Positions 43,108 to 52,563 of a DNA stretch of 64,000 nucleotides are shown here, piece after piece; position 1 is the first letter of the stretch; each line of letters begins with the position of its first letter. This stretch comes from Psychroflexus aurantiacus. Lineage in GTDB: Bacteria; Bacteroidota; Bacteroidia; Flavobacteriales; Flavobacteriaceae. The notes beneath the pieces were generated by a model. That model saw only the letters and a list, made by a program, of their open reading frames with translations, ran no database searches and was not told the origin of the DNA. The stretch is from positions 434,001 to 498,000 of the forward strand of contig NZ_JAAIKD010000002.1 of NCBI RefSeq assembly GCF_010820555.1, given 5' to 3'. The position numbers and the translations under genes are program-made.

Positions 43108-44598
43108 ATGTCCCATGTTCATTATATAGACTCTGATGTTTTAGGCTTTTCCAGGCTTCAGCAGTTGCTTGAAGACTCCTATAAACTCGCGCTAAGCGAA
43201 GAGGCCATTTCCAATATCCATAAGGCACGAGCCTATCTCAACCAGAAACAGAAAGAGCGAAAAGATCCAATTTATGGCGTAAATACGGGATTTGGCTCCT
43301 TGTGTAATATTAAAATTAACGAGGATAAACTCACCTACTTACAGGAAAATCTGGTGATGTCTCATGCCTGCGGAACAGGTGACCGTGTAGACGATTCGGT
43401 AGTAAAACTGATGCTGTTGCTCAAAATACAGTCCTTGAGTTACGGGTATTCGGGGGTGTCTCTGGAGCTGGTAGAACGGCTGATCGATTTTTATAACGCC
43501 GGCGTATTCCCGGTGATTTACGAACAGGGCTCCCTGGGGGCTTCAGGAGATCTCGCTCCTTTGGCCCATCTGGCTTTACCGCTTATTGGCAAAGGAGAAG
43601 TCAGTATCGATCATAAAATTGAAAAGGCAGGCCTTCTGGAGGAGAAATTTGGCTGGAAGCCTTTAGTCCTTCAGTCCAAAGAGGGCCTGGCTCTGCTGAA
43701 CGGCACCCAGTTTATGAGTGCTCATTTGCTGAGGAATGTTTTGAAAACCAAAAGCCTGATGAAATGGGCCGACACGATTGCTGCCCTATCCATAGACGCC
43801 TTCGACTGTAATATGGCTCCTTTTGATGCGCTGGTGCATAAAGTAAGACCCCACAAAGGACAAGTAGAGACGGCCAGAACAATTCGGGATTTACTTCAGG
43901 GAAGCCAGCTGGCTTCAACTCAAAAACAAAATGTACAGGATCCTTATTCGTTTAGATGTGTACCTCAGGTGCACGGTGCAACCCGAGATGCGCTGCGTTA
44001 TGTCGAGCAGACCCTGCTCACAGAAATCAATTCTGTAACCGATAACCCCAATGTATTTGCCGAGGCGGATAAAATCATATCCGGAGGTAATTTTCACGGT
44101 CAGCCTTTGGGGATTTCAGCAGATGTGATGGCTATTGCAGTGAGTGAAATCGGTAATATTTCTGAACGCAGAATATACCAGCTGGTTTCTGGTCTTCGGG
44201 GTTTACCCACCTTTCTGGTCAATTCGCCCGGACTTAACAGCGGTTTTATGATTCCGCAGTATACCGCGGCGAGTATCGTAAGTCAGAATAAGCAGCTCTG
44301 TACACCGGCAAGTGTCGATTCCATTGTGTCTTCCAATGGTCAGGAGGACCATGTCAGCATGGGTGCCAATGCCGTGACCAAGCTTTCCAGAGTTGTAGAT
44401 AATCTGGAGCGCATTTTGGCGATTGAACTTTTTAATGCCTCTCAGGCGATGTATTTCAGGCTTCCTTTGAAAAGTTCAGACAGCCTTGAAGCTGTACTGA
44501 AAGCCTTTAGGCTTCGGGTCCCTTTTGTCAATGAAGATAAAGTGATGGCCTCAGAAATACAAAATGCAATAGATTTCATAAGAAATCATAAAATATAG
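43108..44598 (+). CDS. hutH: Histidine ammonia-lyase (HAL/PAL family)
   Basis: The 496-residue enzyme has the Ala-Ser-Gly of the MIO cofactor in GSLGASGDLAPLAHLALPL (near residue 145), the catalytic Tyr segment YGVNTGFGSL and the QNLV-type loop LQENLVMSHACG. The Ser-His after the loop is typical of histidine-specific enzymes; tyrosine lyases differ there. It removes ammonia from histidine to give urocanate. No other hut genes lie nearby. Confidence 0.9.
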   Translation: MSHVHYIDSDVLGFSRLQQLLEDSYKLALSEEAISNIHKARAYLNQKQKERKDPIYGVNTGFGSLCNIKINEDKLTYLQENLVMSHACGTGDRVDDSVVKLMLLLKIQSLSYGYSGVSLELVERLIDFYNAGVFPVIYEQGSLGASGDLAPLAHLALPLIGKGEVSIDHKIEKAGLLEEKFGWKPLVLQSKEGLALLNGTQFMSAHLLRNVLKTKSLMKWADTIAALSIDAFDCNMAPFDALVHKVRPHKGQVETARTIRDLLQGSQLASTQKQNVQDPYSFRCVPQVHGATRDALRYVEQTLLTEINSVTDNPNVFAEADKIISGGNFHGQPLGISADVMAIAVSEIGNISERRIYQLVSGLRGLPTFLVNSPGLNSGFMIPQYTAASIVSQNKQLCTPASVDSIVSSNGQEDHVSMGANAVTKLSRVVDNLERILAIELFNASQAMYFRLPLKSSDSLEAVLKAFRLRVPFVNEDKVMASEIQNAIDFIRNHKI

Positions 44599-44641
44599 TC
44601 TGTGGAGCAGAATACTTCTAAGTTTGCACAAAAAATAAATT

Positions 44642-45064
44642 ATGACTAATAAAATGATTACGCTTTTAAGTGTATTTGCAGTATTCTTTATAACCTCATG
44701 TGCCACCAGAGTGGATTTCCCTAATTCTGAAACCGTTCCGGGTGCTGAAGTCAGTGCAAAGATTAAAATGGATAACAACAACAATTACAAAATTGACCTG
44801 ACTGCGGTTAACCTGGCCTCTCCGGATCGTTTGGAGCCACCACGAGAAATGTATGTAGTATGGATTGAAACCTCCAGAGGAACCAAAAATCTGGGGCAGC
44901 TGAACATATCCAGCGGTCTGTTTTCTGAAGTCAAAAAAGGGACTTTAACTACCACTACAGCCTTTAAACCCGAAAGAATTGTCATTACTGCGGAAAGAAC
45001 TTCGTCCAACAATGAACCGAGTTCCTATGTTGTGACCTCTTCCAAAAACTTTGAACTGGATTGA
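44642..45064 (+). CDS. Small lipoprotein, unknown function
   Basis: The 140-residue precursor has a signal peptide with lipobox (ITSC). The remainder is beta-rich and asparagine- and threonine-rich (NNNNYKIDLTAVNL, MYVVWIETSRGTKNLGQLNI, RIVITAERT), like a single immunoglobulin-like sandwich. No family is recognised. A bidirectional terminator separates it from the next lipoprotein gene on the other strand. Confidence 0.7.
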   Translation: MTNKMITLLSVFAVFFITSCATRVDFPNSETVPGAEVSAKIKMDNNNNYKIDLTAVNLASPDRLEPPREMYVVWIETSRGTKNLGQLNISSGLFSEVKKGTLTTTTAFKPERIVITAERTSSNNEPSSYVVTSSKNFELD

Positions 45065-45094
45065 TTTCAGTAGATTTAAACATAAGCATACCAA

Positions 45095-45129
45095 CAAAAA
45101 ACCATCCGCCTCAGGCGGATGGTTTTTTG
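45095..45129. terminator. Bidirectional Rho-independent terminator
   Basis: AAAAAACCATCCGCC and its reverse complement flank a TCA loop (45111-45113), with A-run before and T-run after. It serves the convergent lipoprotein genes at 44642-45064 and 45156-45974. Confidence 0.95.
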
Positions 45130-45155
45130 TTTAAAGACTTAAGACGTGTTGATAA

Positions 45156-45974
45156 TTACATGTCTTCCTCAGCTTCTTCCAGGGTAATGACACGTGTCAC
45201 CGCATTAAAAGGTCCCGGAATAGGTTCTAGATTTTCATCAACTAAGGTAAGCTGAATCTTATTTTCACCCATCGGCATATTCTCAATAACGTGAGGTACC
45301 CATTCAGTAATTAGGTAATCGCTACCATCGTTCACAGTAACCTTTACTTTATTACCTTCCTGGCTGATTTCTGTTCCTACTAAAAAGAAATCTAAAAGAA
45401 CCTTTTTAGTATCTTCACCTGTATAGGTGCCTTTGGGTCTGCTGTAAAACAAGTGTTCCGCTGTGAAATCAACATCCATTTTTTGATCTTCAGAAGGATT
45501 TCCGGCTACAATTTTCTTAACCACAAAAGAGGTTGGATTTTTAACGGATTCGTGGTAAGACCTGGATAAAAAAGCCAGCATCACATGCTCGCCTTCTTCA
45601 ATTTCTTTACTAAACCCACTTTCATAATGCGCAGAATAGGGACCATTATCCAAAATGAAATGAATATGCTGACCATTTCCAGAATTAGCCAGGCCATTTT
45701 CACCGGCATTTTCTGTTTGAACGCCGAGTTCGTAGTTTTCTACTGTAAAATCAAAATTTACAGAACCAGCAGGAACTTCTATGACATCTCCACCAGGGTG
45801 GGTTAGAGTAGCCTCCGGATATTTCGGAGAGGTTTGCTCAAGAGGTGTAATGGTAACGATTGTGTCGGTTACACCAACGGCATCCATTTTTTCATCGCTA
45901 TCTTTTTTATCTTGCTTGCAGCCTACAAGGACCAACAAACTAAAAGCAAAAGTTAATAGATTTATTGTTTTCAT
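45156..45974 (-). CDS. Conserved-looking lipoprotein, unknown function
   Basis: The 272-residue precursor has a lipobox (LVGC) followed by an acidic linker. The middle part contains a histidine-bearing beta segment (GNGQHIHFILDNGPYSAHYE, then EGEHVMLAFLSRSYHESVK) that resembles small cupredoxin- or DUF4399-like sandwiches, with several histidines that could bind metal. A second beta-rich half follows (NKVKVTVNDGSDYLI). It is transcribed alone. Function is not assigned. Confidence 0.65.
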   Translation of the reverse strand: MKTINLLTFAFSLLVLVGCKQDKKDSDEKMDAVGVTDTIVTITPLEQTSPKYPEATLTHPGGDVIEVPAGSVNFDFTVENYELGVQTENAGENGLANSGNGQHIHFILDNGPYSAHYESGFSKEIEEGEHVMLAFLSRSYHESVKNPTSFVVKKIVAGNPSEDQKMDVDFTAEHLFYSRPKGTYTGEDTKKVLLDFFLVGTEISQEGNKVKVTVNDGSDYLITEWVPHVIENMPMGENKIQLTLVDENLEPIPGPFNAVTRVITLEEAEEDM

Positions 45975-46353
45975 AATTATTTATTTTTAAAATTCATCGT
46001 AAATGTAGCTTAAATACTGGCCTTGCTCAAATTTGGGGATTAACTTAACATTACTTTTAGTTTATCAGTTCTGAAGAAATCCAGCTCACAAGTAGAGGTT
46101 TTTTGTACAGGACAACTGTCACCAATCTTCCAGTAAAGCCTTCATCTCTGACTCACCCAGTTAACTTTAATCTCGGTTTTTTTATAAAAAAATCTTTTTG
46201 TTTGGTTTTGCCGTCCTGAGGTTCGCCTTTCATTTTTCTCATCACTCAGTTGTTAACGAATTTCTTCCAGTTCCCGTTTTTTGCTCCTGGCATTCATCTG
46301 CAGCCCCATAGCAGTGTGTTTTGCAAGTCCGGTCGTTAGTAAATGAGAGGTGT
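45975..46353. other. 379-bp gap with no supported gene
   Basis: Between the lipoprotein start and the DUF721 stop only short frames occur. A minus-strand frame through about 46256-46345 ends in an RSKKRELEEIR-like peptide, but it has no independent start or context and overlaps the DUF721 end. No hairpin or repeat stands out. Confidence 0.4.
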
Positions 46354-46656
46354 CTATCTTAGTATTAATTTGGAAATGAGTTCCCGGCCCAGACTCTCGT
46401 TCAAAGTTTTTATAATTTTTTCCTTACCATAACTCAGTTCTTCTCTCAGGGTAGAGGAGGACAAATGCACGGTGAGGGTGTTATTTCTGAACTTGATTTC
46501 GTTCGTGTAATTTTTGATAGCCGGTCCAAGCTGTGTCATCCAGGCATTTTCAACATCCACCTTGTCCAGACCAGGATTTAACCGGTGTTTGTTTTTGAAA
46601 ATCTCCATCAAATCTTTCATGGACTTTTCCTCGTTTGCGCGCTTATTCTTCATCAA
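46354..46656 (-). CDS. DUF721 / DciA-like protein
   Basis: The 100-residue protein fits DUF721: MKDLMEIFKNKHRLNPGLDKVDVENAWMTQLGPAI, then NTLTVHLSSSTLREELSYGKEKIIKTLNESLG. This family includes DciA, the ancestral loader or operator of the replicative helicase in bacteria without DnaC or DnaI. It is the last gene of a recF operon and overlaps the lipoprotein gene by 14 bp, which supports a link to replication and repair. Confidence 0.85.
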   Translation of the reverse strand: MMKNKRANEEKSMKDLMEIFKNKHRLNPGLDKVDVENAWMTQLGPAIKNYTNEIKFRNNTLTVHLSSSTLREELSYGKEKIIKTLNESLGRELISKLILR

Positions 46657-47074
46657 AATCTATGCTTTGGGGTTCGTGTCTTTTATAGGTATAGATAAAA
46701 TTTTGTTCGTTTTTAACCACAAACTGGTCTTCTTCGAGATTCAGCAAAGTTTCTGTCCAGGTATCGTAATCACTGCGATACTCCAGAACCAAACTCTCTT
46801 CGTAATCCTTGACAGTGAAGTATTCCCGGTTTTGTGAGGATTGGTAATTGCCCAGGTAACTCGGCTGAACTTTTTTCCTGAATCCGGTGGAGTCTTCAAT
46901 CTGAATATAGTCTACCGTTTGATTCATGGTATAGGTCTTCTCTTCGTAAGGGGTCTCCGCCTTTTGTATTTCCCAAAAGCCGTTGAGTTTTGAAACCTCT
47001 TCCATGTCGGGCTTCGAATTGCAGGAGACTATAAAACACAGGCTGAGCAGTAGGTAATTAATTTTCATGTTCAA
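46643..47074 (-). CDS. Lipocalin-like lipoprotein
   Basis: The 143-residue precursor has a lipobox (IVSC). The body starts [11 protein letters not shown], the opening strand pattern of lipocalin-like domains of Bacteroidota, with alternating strands through [14 protein letters not shown]. It overlaps both recF (17 bp) and DUF721 (14 bp) genes and so is probably co-translated with them, although its envelope location gives no obvious link. Confidence 0.75.
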   Translation of the reverse strand: MNMKINYLLLSLCFIVSCNSKPDMEEVSKLNGFWEIQKAETPYEEKTYTMNQTVDYIQIEDSTGFRKKVQPSYLGNYQSSQNREYFTVKDYEESLVLEYRSDYDTWTETLLNLEEDQFVVKNEQNFIYTYKRHEPQSIDFDEE

Positions 47075-48152
47075 GATTTATCATTTTATAGTGGGTTGCG
47101 TTTTTCCTGACCACCTCTTCCGTGCGTTCGGGGTGAGTATCGCTGATGCACATTTGTCCTAATTCCGCATCGGTGACCATTTTTACGATTTGAGAAACGC
47201 GATCCTCATCGAGTTTGTCGAAAATATCATCCATCAGCAGAATGGGTTTTACGCCGTAATGCGATTTGAGGAAATCGTATTGAGCAAACTTCAGAGCGAT
47301 TAAATAGGATTTTTGCTGACCCTGAGATCCAAATTTCTTGACCGAATGCGTCTTGATTTTGAAAATCAGATCGTCTTTATGCGTGCCATAATTTGAAAAC
47401 TGACGCTGTAAATCGGTTTTTAAACCCGATTTCAAAAGTCTTTCAAAGGATTCCTCTTCGTTAAACTGACTTCTGTAGGTCAGACTGATCTGTTCCCTGG
47501 AGTTGCTGATTTCCTGATACCGCTTTTGAAGAATGGGTTTAAATTCATCGATAAACTCCTGGCGTTTGTCGAAAATAAGCTTCCCGAGTTCTATAATCTG
47601 GTCATCGTAAACTTCAAGGCTGGTTTCGTCATAGGTTCGGTTAGCTGCAAAATACTTCAATAGCGCATTGCGTTGAGAAAGCACCTTGTTATACTTCAAA
47701 AGCGTGTTCAAATACAATTTGTCGCCCTGTGAAATAACACCATCCATAAATTTTCTTCGGGTGTCACTGCCTTCAAGAATCAAGTCCCGGTCGGTAGGAG
47801 AGATGATGACCAAAGGAATGGTACCGATGTGATCGCTGAGTTTCTCATAATCCTTCCCGTTTCTTTTGATGAGTTTGCCCTGTCCTTTCTTAAATGAAGT
47901 AATGATCTTTTCAGATTTATCCTCGTTTATAAAATCCCCCTCCAGCATAAAAAACTCTTCTCCATGTTTTACATTCTGACTGGTGATGGGATTGAAATAG
48001 CTTTTGCCAAAGGCCAGATGGTAAATTGCATCCAGAATATTGGTCTTGCCAATTCCGTTTTTACCTACAAAGCAATTTATTTTAGAATCGAACTCCAAAG
48101 TGAGGTCTTCAAAATTCTTATAATTAATAAGCGTCAGTTTTTTTAAAATCAT
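47058..48152 (-). CDS. recF: DNA replication and repair protein RecF
   Basis: The 364-residue SMC-like ATPase has Walker [23 protein letters not shown] near 28-49, with the signature motif ([18 protein letters not shown]) and Walker [14 protein letters not shown] in the C-terminal third. RecF loads RecA at single-strand gaps with RecO and RecR. It heads an operon with a lipocalin-like gene and DUF721 and is divergent from the TPR gene. Confidence 0.96.
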   Translation of the reverse strand: MILKKLTLINYKNFEDLTLEFDSKINCFVGKNGIGKTNILDAIYHLAFGKSYFNPITSQNVKHGEEFFMLEGDFINEDKSEKIITSFKKGQGKLIKRNGKDYEKLSDHIGTIPLVIISPTDRDLILEGSDTRRKFMDGVISQGDKLYLNTLLKYNKVLSQRNALLKYFAANRTYDETSLEVYDDQIIELGKLIFDKRQEFIDEFKPILQKRYQEISNSREQISLTYRSQFNEEESFERLLKSGLKTDLQRQFSNYGTHKDDLIFKIKTHSVKKFGSQGQQKSYLIALKFAQYDFLKSHYGVKPILLMDDIFDKLDEDRVSQIVKMVTDAELGQMCISDTHPERTEEVVRKNATHYKMINLEHEN

Positions 48153-48266
48153 ATCTATACTTCAATATTCAATTGCGGTAAATACTGGGTTTTCACTTCA
48201 GAATTAGATAAAAGTTGAAATGTAAAAATATCAAATAAATAGTGTATTCTATATGGAATAAAATTA

Positions 48267-48274
48267 TATTTTTG
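48267..48274 (+). promoter_or_regulatory. Promoter -7 box ahead of the TPR-ribH genes
   Basis: TATTTTTG matches TAnnTTTG and lies 22 bp upstream of the start at 48297. No clear -33 element is present. Confidence 0.45.
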
Positions 48275-48296
48275 CTCACTCGAACAAAATACAATT

Positions 48297-49064
48297 ATGG
48301 CATCATACAAGAAAAGAGGTTACAAACCGAATAACAAAGCTGAACGCGAAGAGAAGATTGAAAACGAATCTACAACTGCTGAAGTATTCAAGACATTAGA
48401 CGAGGGCGCAAGTTCTACTGAGAAGTTTTTAGCTCAATATCAAAAACCTATTTTCGGTGTGATCATTGTCATAGCTGTAGTTATTTTAGGTTTCCTGGGT
48501 TACCAGAAATTTATTCAGGAGCCAAATGAAGAAGAAGCTGCGAATGAGATGAACCAGGCACAGCAATACTTTGACTCGGCTTTGCAGGCTACAGGAGCAC
48601 AACAGGATTCTCTGTTCACAAGAGCTTTGCAGGGCGGTAACGGAAAATTCGGTTTTGAAGACATCTCTTCAGACTATAGCGGGACCAAAGCAGGAGAACT
48701 GGCTAATTATTATGCAGGTATTGCTCATCTGAATATTGGAAACTATCAGCAGGCTATCGATTACCTTGATAAATTCAATGTAGACGACGAAATATTAACT
48801 CCACTGGCCAAAGGCTCAATTGGAGACGCTTTCTTACAGTTAGGTCAGCCAGAAGAGGCTTTGGGTTATTTTGAACAGGCTGCAAACATGAGAACCAATG
48901 GGTTTACAACGCCCAAGTTTTTGATGAAAGCTGCCGTAACCGCCATCAGCCTTAAGGATGGAGATACTGCAGAAAAGCACCTGAACAGAATTAAAGATGA
49001 ATTTCCAGATTCTGAAGAGGCTAATACCGTAGAAGTCTATTTAGGACAGGCCGAAGTGCTTTAA
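48297..49064 (+). CDS. TPR-containing membrane-anchored protein (YfgM-like)
   Basis: The 255-residue protein has a basic N-terminus (ASYKKRGYKPNNKAEREE), one transmembrane helix at about 51-69 (IFGVIIVIAVVILGFLGY) and a C-terminal set of tetratricopeptide helices (GELANYYAGIAHLNIGNYQQAIDYLDKF, AKGSIGDAFLQLGQPEEALGYFEQA). The topology matches YfgM-type proteins, which assist folding at the inner membrane. It precedes ribH by 1 bp. Confidence 0.85.
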   Translation: MASYKKRGYKPNNKAEREEKIENESTTAEVFKTLDEGASSTEKFLAQYQKPIFGVIIVIAVVILGFLGYQKFIQEPNEEEAANEMNQAQQYFDSALQATGAQQDSLFTRALQGGNGKFGFEDISSDYSGTKAGELANYYAGIAHLNIGNYQQAIDYLDKFNVDDEILTPLAKGSIGDAFLQLGQPEEALGYFEQAANMRTNGFTTPKFLMKAAVTAISLKDGDTAEKHLNRIKDEFPDSEEANTVEVYLGQAEVL

Positions 49065-49065
49065 T

Positions 49066-49575
49066 ATGGCAACATCACAAAAAAACCTTTCTGTTTACGA
49101 CAAGGATAAGCTTCCTGACGCTAAAGACATGAAAATCGGTTTTGTAGTGTCAGAATGGAATCCGGACATTACAGAAAGCCTTTTTCAGGGCGGGTTTGAT
49201 GCTCTGCTGGATGTAGGTGTGCTGAAAGAAAACATCGTAAGATGGAACGTTCCGGGAAGTTTCGAATTGCCTTACGCCTGTAAAAAAATGCAGGAAAGTT
49301 TCGATATGCTGGATGCCATTGTAGCTGTTGGCAATGTGATTCAGGGGGAAACCAAACATTTTGATTTCGTTTGCCAGGGCTTAACCCAGGGCATCATGGA
49401 ACTCAATCTGAAAGGGGATATTCCTGTTATCTTTTGTGTCCTCACCGATAACACCAAGGCACAATCTGAAGAGCGTTCCGGTGGAATCCATGGCAACAAA
49501 GGGACAGAGGCCGCTATTGCAGCCATTAAAATGGGTCAGCTTCGGAAAGATGCTAAATTCTACAAAGCGACCTAG
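49066..49575 (+). CDS. ribH: 6,7-dimethyl-8-ribityllumazine synthase
   Basis: The 169-residue protein matches RibH: IGFVVSEWNPDITESLFQGG, VPGSFELPYACK, AVGNVIQGETKHFDFVC (with the catalytic histidine) and PVIFCVLTDNTKAQSEERSGG. It makes the riboflavin precursor in the penultimate step. No FMN riboswitch is visible; it is probably co-transcribed with the TPR gene. Confidence 0.97.
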   Translation: MATSQKNLSVYDKDKLPDAKDMKIGFVVSEWNPDITESLFQGGFDALLDVGVLKENIVRWNVPGSFELPYACKKMQESFDMLDAIVAVGNVIQGETKHFDFVCQGLTQGIMELNLKGDIPVIFCVLTDNTKAQSEERSGGIHGNKGTEAAIAAIKMGQLRKDAKFYKAT

Positions 49576-49664
49576 GCCCGCATTTAAATTCTCTTTTTTT
49601 AAATAAGGCATTAAGTTTAAAGAATTGATGGAATTTCTTTAATTTTGGAAATTCATCAAAAATT

Positions 49665-49958
49665 ATGTTTAAACTCAAGTCATTACAACTCAGGAAGAAT
49701 TCCAGATACAATTATACCCCGCGGTATTACAAGGGTAAAGACACTGGAAATCCTTATGATTTCGATTCGAAATTTGCCAAATATAAAGAGACGCACAATT
49801 CCATTGATTTTGGCTCTCACTGGGCAGAAGCCCGGGAGAATTCCAGAAACAGGGGGAACCGGGGAATCAACAGGACCGTTATTGTTATCGCGCTTATCTT
49901 AAGCTTTATCTTTTTATGGATCATTGATTTTGATCTGTCAATTTTTTCTTCAAAATAG
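49665..49958 (+). CDS. Small membrane protein upstream of mutL
   Basis: The 97-residue product has a basic, tyrosine-rich N-terminus (LKSLQLRKNSRYNYTPRYYKGKDTGNPYDFDSKF), a charged middle and one C-terminal membrane helix (VIVIALILSFIFLWIIDF). The ATG at 49665 is preferred to an alternative frame at 49645, which lacks protein-like character. It ends 3 bp before mutL; gene order suggests co-transcription. Function is unknown. Confidence 0.75.
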   Translation: MFKLKSLQLRKNSRYNYTPRYYKGKDTGNPYDFDSKFAKYKETHNSIDFGSHWAEARENSRNRGNRGINRTVIVIALILSFIFLWIIDFDLSIFSSK

Positions 49959-49961
49959 TCG

Positions 49962-51809
49962 ATGAATAGTATCATTCACTTATTACCAGACCATGTTGCG
50001 AATCAAATAGCTGCTGGAGAGGTCGTACAACGTCCCGCTTCTGTAGTGAAAGAACTTTTGGAAAACGCAGTGGATGCTCAGGCAACCTCCATTACACTGC
50101 TGGTAAAGGAAGGCGGCAAAACCCTGATCCAGGTCATTGACAATGGTTCGGGTATGGGAGATACCGATGCCAGATTGTCTTTTGAACGGCATGCGACTTC
50201 AAAAATCAATTCGGCCGAAGATTTATTTCGACTGCATACCAAAGGTTTCCGCGGAGAGGCGCTGGCTTCTATCGCTGCGGTGTCTCATGTGGAAATGAAA
50301 ACCAAAACCGAAGACGAAGACCTGGGTTCCCATTTGATCATTGAGGGCAGTAGCGTAGTGCAGCAGGAACCTTGTGTCACACCTGTAGGCACCTCCATTG
50401 CCGTTAAGAATTTATTCTTCAACATTCCCGCACGTCGCAACTTTTTAAAATCCACAACGGTCGAGCAAAAGCACGTCATCGACGAGTTTCAAAGGGTGGC
50501 TTTGGTTCACCCTTCTGTGGCTTTCAAGTTGATTCATAACGGTTCCGAACTTTTCAATCTTCCTGCAGCCAATCACAGGCAGCGCATCGTTGGAGTGATG
50601 GGGGCTAAAACCAATGAAAAACTGGTTCCAGTGAAAGAGGAAACAGACCTGATCAAACTTACCGGTTTCGTAGGGAAACCGGAATTTGCCAAGAAATCCC
50701 GAGGGGAGCAGTTTTTCTTTGTGAACGATAGATTTATCAAGCATCCCTATTTGCATCATGCGGTTAGCAGCGCTTTTGAAGGTTTGCTCAAAGACAAGGC
50801 TTATCCCTCTTATTTCCTGTATTTACAGGTCAATCCCCAGTCTATAGACATCAACATTCATCCTACCAAAACGGAGGTGAAATTCGATAATGAACATGCT
50901 ATCTATTCGATTTTAAGAAGCAGTGTAAAGCACAGCCTGGGGCAATTTAATGTAGCTCCGGTCTTAGACTTCAACAAAGACTCGAGCATGGAAACAGAGT
51001 ATGGTCTGCACAAAGCCAAGGCCAAAATTCCTTCCATCGACGTCGATAGAAATTTCAACCCCTTTGAATCTGAAACCAAGTTTGGCAAAGCCGCAAGACC
51101 TGCAGGGGCATCTCCATCGCGATCTACCGCCAACTGGGAATCGCTTTACACCGAAATCCTGGAGGATAAAGAAGACCTGATGGATATTGAAGTGGAGAGT
51201 GAACAGATTTCACCTTCCCTGTTCCAGGGACAGGCAACCCCTTATCAAACCTCCGGAACCTTTCAGCTTCAGCGGAAATATATCATAACCTCTACAAAAT
51301 CTGAAATGCTTATCATCGATCAGCATCGCGCCCATTTCAGAATTTTATATGAGGAGCTATTGAAAAACATTACGGCTCAGCCTGCTTTGAGTCAGCAGCT
51401 GTTGTTTCCGCTGAAACTCCAGTTAAACACCATTGAAATAAGGGTATTCAAGGTGCTAAAGGAGTCTCTGATTAACGCTGGATTCTCCATTTCAGAATTC
51501 GGTGAGGATTTTGTCAAAATAAATGGGATTCCAAACCGTTTACCTGAAAGTGAAACCTCAATTTTGCTGGACCAGCTTTTATCCGATTTTGAAAATGACA
51601 TTCCGGATTCGGGATTTGACCAAACCGACAGGCTTGCAAAATCACTGGCTCAAAGCATGGCGATAAAAAATGGGACTCTGCTTCAGAAGGAAGAACAAAC
51701 AGAACTTGTAAATCTGTTATTTTCTTGCAAAGAACCCATGTTAACTCCGCTAAATCGCTTAGTTTTCGTGAAACAGTCTGCCGCAGACTTCGATAAAAAA
51801 TTTATGTAA
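49962..51809 (+). CDS. mutL: DNA mismatch repair protein MutL
   Basis: The 615-residue protein has the GHKL ATPase motifs IAAGEVVQRPASVVKELLENAVDA, IDNGSGM and HTKGFRGEALASI, a transducer domain with HPTKTEVKF, and a C-terminal dimerisation domain starting near residue 425. The expected endonuclease motif DQHA(x2)E(x4)E reads DQHRAHFRILYE and the CPHGRP-like site reads CKEPMLTP, so the metal-dependent nicking site looks degenerate. The stop is directly followed by the first rhomboid gene. Confidence 0.96.
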   Translation: MNSIIHLLPDHVANQIAAGEVVQRPASVVKELLENAVDAQATSITLLVKEGGKTLIQVIDNGSGMGDTDARLSFERHATSKINSAEDLFRLHTKGFRGEALASIAAVSHVEMKTKTEDEDLGSHLIIEGSSVVQQEPCVTPVGTSIAVKNLFFNIPARRNFLKSTTVEQKHVIDEFQRVALVHPSVAFKLIHNGSELFNLPAANHRQRIVGVMGAKTNEKLVPVKEETDLIKLTGFVGKPEFAKKSRGEQFFFVNDRFIKHPYLHHAVSSAFEGLLKDKAYPSYFLYLQVNPQSIDINIHPTKTEVKFDNEHAIYSILRSSVKHSLGQFNVAPVLDFNKDSSMETEYGLHKAKAKIPSIDVDRNFNPFESETKFGKAARPAGASPSRSTANWESLYTEILEDKEDLMDIEVESEQISPSLFQGQATPYQTSGTFQLQRKYIITSTKSEMLIIDQHRAHFRILYEELLKNITAQPALSQQLLFPLKLQLNTIEIRVFKVLKESLINAGFSISEFGEDFVKINGIPNRLPESETSILLDQLLSDFENDIPDSGFDQTDRLAKSLAQSMAIKNGTLLQKEEQTELVNLLFSCKEPMLTPLNRLVFVKQSAADFDKKFM

Positions 51810-52562
51810 ATGGGAAGAATAACCGAAACGGTAAAAGTTTTATTAATCGCCAATATTTTATTCTTTTTTGGAGCCAATTTTTTAGGAGATTATGCCTATA
51901 AGATTTTTGCCTTGTGGTTTCCGGAACATCCTAATTTCGGGTTTTGGCAAATCCTGACCCACATGTTTATGCATGGAAGTTTTTCACATATTTTGTTCAA
52001 TATGTTTGCCTTGTACATGTTCGGGAGTCTGCTGGAGCAATACCTGGGTCAGAATAAATTTCTCTTTATCTATTTTTCTGCCGGCCTGGGTGCCGCGGGA
52101 CTGCAGATTCTCTTCAGTTATATAGCTTTCAATGACGCGTATCAGGCCTATCTTGACGCAGGTGTTACTCCCAGTGAGATTTCGCAGCTTTTTGAGAGTG
52201 TCATGTCTACAGGAGAATACAGGGTTTATCCCTCTATTCCGCAAGATGTAAGCAATCAATTACTCAGAAATTATGTGACGCCCATGGTAGGGGCTTCCGG
52301 AGCGATTTTCGGAATTTTGGCCGCTTTTGCAGTGGTTTATCCCAACCTCCCGTTGTATATCATATTCGTTCCCATCCCTATCAAGGCAAAATATTTAATC
52401 GGAGGTTATTTCCTATTAAACCTGTTTTCTGCCATAACTGGAGTAACTTTGCTTGGACCTTCCAATACTGCCTATTGGGCGCATATTGGTGGTGCAGTGA
52501 TTGGATTCATCACCATGTATTACTGGAAGAAAAACGCATTTGACGCAAATAGATGGAATTGA
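51810..52562 (+). CDS. Rhomboid intramembrane serine protease 1
   Basis: The 250-residue protein has six predicted membrane helices. The rhomboid motifs are all present: HMFMHGSFSHILFNMFALYMFG (helix 2 with HxxxN), the nucleophile in GASGAIFG and the histidine in AHIGGAVIG. It starts on the base after the mutL stop and is followed 1 bp later by a second rhomboid gene. Substrates are unknown. Confidence 0.93.
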   Translation: MGRITETVKVLLIANILFFFGANFLGDYAYKIFALWFPEHPNFGFWQILTHMFMHGSFSHILFNMFALYMFGSLLEQYLGQNKFLFIYFSAGLGAAGLQILFSYIAFNDAYQAYLDAGVTPSEISQLFESVMSTGEYRVYPSIPQDVSNQLLRNYVTPMVGASGAIFGILAAFAVVYPNLPLYIIFVPIPIKAKYLIGGYFLLNLFSAITGVTLLGPSNTAYWAHIGGAVIGFITMYYWKKNAFDANRWN

Positions 52563-52563
52563 T

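Noticed and set aside
46256-46350. Possible small minus-strand gene after DUF721
   Set aside because: The frame overlaps the DUF721 end in another frame, lacks a clear start and encodes about 20-30 residues with no recognisable feature.
49576-49664. FMN riboswitch linked to ribH
   Set aside because: Neither the region before ribH nor the one after it shows the conserved RFN-element blocks or room for the fold.
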